From: CAZNLH01 sp964573995
GTDB taxonomy: Bacteria; Gemmatimonadota; CAZMKB01; CAZNLH01
Direction: 5' to 3'
NCBI GenBank assembly: GCA_964573995.1
Contig: CAZNLH010000013.1
Span: 1-64,000 of the forward strand
DNA: 64,000 nucleotides
Shown here: piece after piece, positions 61,775 to 64,000 of the stretch
Layout of the letters: every line of letters starts with the position of its first letter
How positions within the stretch are numbered: the stretch's first letter is position 1
The notes under the pieces: generated by a model
What the model was told of the DNA's origin: nothing
Seen by the model: the letters and a program-made list of their open reading frames with translations, nothing else
Database searches by the model: none
Program-made: the position numbers and the translations under genes

Positions 61775-62702
61775 GGTTATCCCCCTCCAATTCTCTCAAC
61801 CACGTGTTTAGCCCCGCGGTCCCGGAGCGCGTACAGTTCAGCCCGGCCATCCGCCTGGCGAGGATCATCGACCTCTCGATACTCTCCCCGCGCAAGCGCG
61901 CCAGGAAGAAGGAGGCCCCGTAGACGTCCCCGCTACCCGTAGGATCGACCACCTCCACGGAATTCATCGGTGGTATATAGCACCGCATGGTACCGCCCCT
62001 TTTATCCGCATACCACGCGAACGATCCTCGTTCCCCAACGGTCACGAGGAGGCAAGTGACCCGTCCCGATCGGCACTTTTCCCAGACCTCCTCCCCGATA
62101 TCAAACACCTCGCCTCGCCGGCCGGCTATCGTGAAGAATTCCTCCCGATTCACCTGCAGGGTGTCGCAAATACCGAGCCATCCCTCCCATCCTTCCGGGC
62201 GCCTCATGTAGTGCTTGCCGTCCCTGTCATAATCAACGAGATAACTGTGCAGGTCCAGGTGTACGGGGAACGACGCCTCCCGGCACGCCCCGGACAGGCT
62301 TGAGGGCCCAGCCTCCCTTCCGGAGACGAGGTTGATCAGGAGGCCGTCCAATGTCTCGGCCGGGCCAAGATCGTCCTCCGTGAGCCCTGCGACCCCCCCG
62401 CTTGCACGCTCTTCCCTGTAATCGGGCGTTTTATACCTGAGATCGACGCGATTGTTCGGACGATCATCCTCTATTACTCCCTCCCAGGATAGATGGGTTA
62501 CCCTGCCGAGGGCACTGCGGACTCTTTCAATGGCGTCCTGTCCTACGCGGGTAATAGGGACGATTACGTCCTCCGAATCCATGAGGGAGTCCATCGCCAT
62601 TATCGAATAAGTCAACCCCCCCAGGTCTTCAACTACGCCACCCCGATGCAGGTGAATCGTATCGAGCACGATCTGGCCTACCATCCCGACCCTAAGGGCC
62701 AA
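61749..62702 (-). CDS. PfkB-family carbohydrate kinase
   Basis: A 317-residue ribokinase-fold sugar kinase. The C-terminal signature DPTGSGDVYGASFFLARL holds the catalytic Asp and anion hole (Ser in place of the usual Ala in DPTGAGD). The N-terminal substrate region (GMVGQIVLDTIHLHRGGVVEDLGGLTYSIMAM) differs from fructokinase and ribokinase, so the substrate is not predictable. TTG 62702 follows GGAGG. Overlaps of 11 nt with the ROK gene and 26 nt with the ArsA-like gene indicate one tight operon. Confidence 0.88.
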   Translation of the reverse strand: MALRVGMVGQIVLDTIHLHRGGVVEDLGGLTYSIMAMDSLMDSEDVIVPITRVGQDAIERVRSALGRVTHLSWEGVIEDDRPNNRVDLRYKTPDYREERASGGVAGLTEDDLGPAETLDGLLINLVSGREAGPSSLSGACREASFPVHLDLHSYLVDYDRDGKHYMRRPEGWEGWLGICDTLQVNREEFFTIAGRRGEVFDIGEEVWEKCRSGRVTCLLVTVGERGSFAWYADKRGGTMRCYIPPMNSVEVVDPTGSGDVYGASFFLARLRGESIERSMILARRMAGLNCTRSGTAGLNTWLRELEGDNRESHSLHR

Positions 62703-63684
62703 GTTCTCCCTCCACCTCCTTCTTGATCAACCCGACCGCCCCCACCATTCCCGCGTCATTTCCAAGGCCGGCGGGAACGATGCTGGTGCCCCTCAGCGCC
62801 GAAGGAAAGGCCCTCTTCCCGACCTCTTCCAGGAGCGGATCGAACAAGAGCCTGCCCGCCTGGGTGACACCACCCCCTATTACAACCACCTCTGGGTTCA
62901 GTATATTCAGCATGTTGGCGATTCCTACTGCAAGGTAAACCGCCGTATCCGCGATTACACGCCGGCAGAACGGATCTCCTTCAACTGCCTGGCGATAAAC
63001 TATCTCAGAGGTGATCTTGTCGAGGTCTCCGCCAACGGCCCTTGAGAGGCCGCTGTCACACCCCTTCAACCCTTCACGTGCCCTCTCGCTGATGGCCGTC
63101 GCAGAGGCGTACGCCTCGAGGCATCCCGAGTTTCCGCAGTTGCACCGCCTCCCATTCACTTCGATCGTCATGTGACCGAGTTCCCCCGCCACACCACCCG
63201 AACCGTGCCATATTTCACCATCGATCACGATCCCGCCTCCCACACCGGTTCCAAGCGTAAAACACACGAGAGAGCGGGACCCCGCACCGGCTCCCTTCCA
63301 CCATTCCCCGAGGGCCGCGGCGTTGGCATCGTTATCGAGCGCGACCTGCAAACCGACCGCACCGGAGAGGATGTCCCTCAGAGGGACATCTTCCCACCCC
63401 AGGTTGGGCGTCTTGAGGATCGTTCCACTATCAATATCGAGCGGGCCGGGCGAACCGACCCCAACGCCTAGGAGCGAGGACCCGCTGATTTCTTTCTCTT
63501 CCACCAAGGCAAGCAACTTCTTTGAGATCTCCCCGACGATGTATCCCGGCCCCCTGTATCCCTCGGTCAGGACCTCGTGTCTAGCCAAGAGACACCCGGA
63601 ACTGTCCGAGAGCCCCACCTTTGTCCAGGTCCCTCCCAGGTCTATACCGATGTAGTATCCTTCTTTTCCCGCAGGCACCACCAT
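62692..63684 (-). CDS. ROK-family sugar kinase (glucokinase-like)
   Basis: A 330-residue ROK kinase. ATP motif IGIDLGGTWTKVGL (about 12-25), LDNDANAAALGEW (catalytic Asp), LGTGVGGGIVIDGEIWHGSGGVAGELGHMTIE, and the ROK zinc motif RCNCGNSGCLEAYAS. The arrangement is that of bacterial glucokinases (GlcK type) rather than ROK repressors, since no N-terminal DNA-binding domain is present. ATG 63684 follows GGAG. Confidence 0.93.
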   Translation of the reverse strand: MVVPAGKEGYYIGIDLGGTWTKVGLSDSSGCLLARHEVLTEGYRGPGYIVGEISKKLLALVEEKEISGSSLLGVGVGSPGPLDIDSGTILKTPNLGWEDVPLRDILSGAVGLQVALDNDANAAALGEWWKGAGAGSRSLVCFTLGTGVGGGIVIDGEIWHGSGGVAGELGHMTIEVNGRRCNCGNSGCLEAYASATAISERAREGLKGCDSGLSRAVGGDLDKITSEIVYRQAVEGDPFCRRVIADTAVYLAVGIANMLNILNPEVVVIGGGVTQAGRLLFDPLLEEVGKRAFPSALRGTSIVPAGLGNDAGMVGAVGLIKKEVEGELGP

Positions 63685-63708
63685 TCATCTCCATTGAAAA
63701 TCCACCAC

Positions 63709-64000
63709 CTAATCCGCTCCCGGCTTAACTGTCTTCCATCGCCGGTGCAACCACAGCCACTGATCGGGATATTTCCTTACGTATGCCTCCAGCCTCGATG
63801 TGAACGCACCTGTGAACTCTTCGATGTCCCGCTCGAGATCACCCGATCTCCCGTGAGGGATCGGCTCGAACGTGACCTCAAACGTACCGTCTCTCCGTCG
63901 AACCACGAACACCATTACCGCTGGGACGTCTCTTCGAAGTGCAATCACTGCTGGCCCCCGGGGGGTAGATGCATAACGGCCGAAAAAGGGTACGAACACA
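63709..64000 (-). CDS. LpxL/HtrB-family lipid A acyltransferase, C-terminal part
   Basis: The last 97 or so residues of a protein whose start lies beyond the window. FVPFFGRYASTPRGPAVIALR and the terminal KYPDQWLWLHRRWKT are hallmarks of the late acyltransferases that add secondary acyl chains to Kdo-lipid A (the HX4D motif would be upstream, unseen). It ends 24 nt before the ROK kinase gene. Together with lptFG, it supports an LPS-bearing outer membrane. Confidence 0.85.
   Translation of the reverse strand, partial: VFVPFFGRYASTPRGPAVIALRRDVPAVMVFVVRRRDGTFEVTFEPIPHGRSGDLERDIEEFTGAFTSRLEAYVRKYPDQWLWLHRRWKTVKPGAD

Overview
The window comes from a Gram-negative bacterium of moderately high G+C. 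It carries lipopolysaccharide genes (lptF, lptG, an LpxL-type acyltransferase), a secretin-based type IV pilus, a giant SprA-like outer-membrane protein and a surface protein ending in a FlgD-like/type IX-style C-terminal module. Together these suggest a lineage in or near the FCB group (Latescibacteria/Eisenbacteria/KSB1-like candidate phyla), with some deltaproteobacterium-like gene order (topA-trmFO-xerC, recA-recX-alaS). This placement is inference: no rRNA gene is present. Almost every gene is on the minus strand; only lptFG and the pnt genes are on the plus strand. I saw no tRNA, rRNA, CRISPR array, transposase or prophage.

Layout by coordinate. 1-7991: a partial membrane protein, argF, xerC, trmFO (apparently starting at an AUA codon), topA, aroK, aroC. 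8117-24392: a complete type IV pilus locus, transcribed pilB-pilT-pilC-pilS-like kinase-pilA-second kinase-pilR-like regulator-pilM-pilN-lipoprotein-pilO-pilP-pilQ. 24520-31966: sprA, M28 peptidase and a two-module ComEA-like protein, in one operon. 32253-34705: lptF-lptG. 34719-39897: recA-recX-alaS and a degenerate prenyl-synthase-like gene. 39934-47800: a TPR protein, small membrane/secreted proteins, a DUF2723 glycosyltransferase-like protein, threonine aldolase and a lamin-tail/FlgD-like surface protein. 48030-52293: an MttB-family methyltransferase with corrinoid protein, cobalamin-reactivation domain, homocysteine methyltransferase and a HAD protein. 52369-53333: a frameshifted DUF1207 gene. 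53483-56699: three-subunit proton-translocating transhydrogenase. 56721-64000: nucleoside transporter, ADP-forming acyl-CoA synthetase, small CxxC protein, ArsA-like ATPase, PfkB kinase, ROK kinase and a partial LpxL-like acyltransferase.

The most unusual region is the pilus locus. Both of its sensor histidine kinases have lost the phospho-accepting histidine (Asn in one, Gln in the other) while keeping their ATP-binding motifs and, apparently, an intact sigma-54 response regulator as partner. Elements resembling -24/-12 sigma-54 promoters with correct GG-N10-GC spacing lie upstream of pilB, pilA, the second kinase and pilM, so the regulator probably controls the whole locus. A lipoprotein gene and a dispersed repeat interrupt the normally tight pilN-pilO junction; a second copy of the repeat sits at 60.55-60.61 kb.

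The methyltransferase operon looks like a self-contained route from a quaternary or tertiary amine to methionine: MttB-like protein to corrinoid protein to homocysteine, with its own reactivation domain. Its substrate cannot be read from the sequence.
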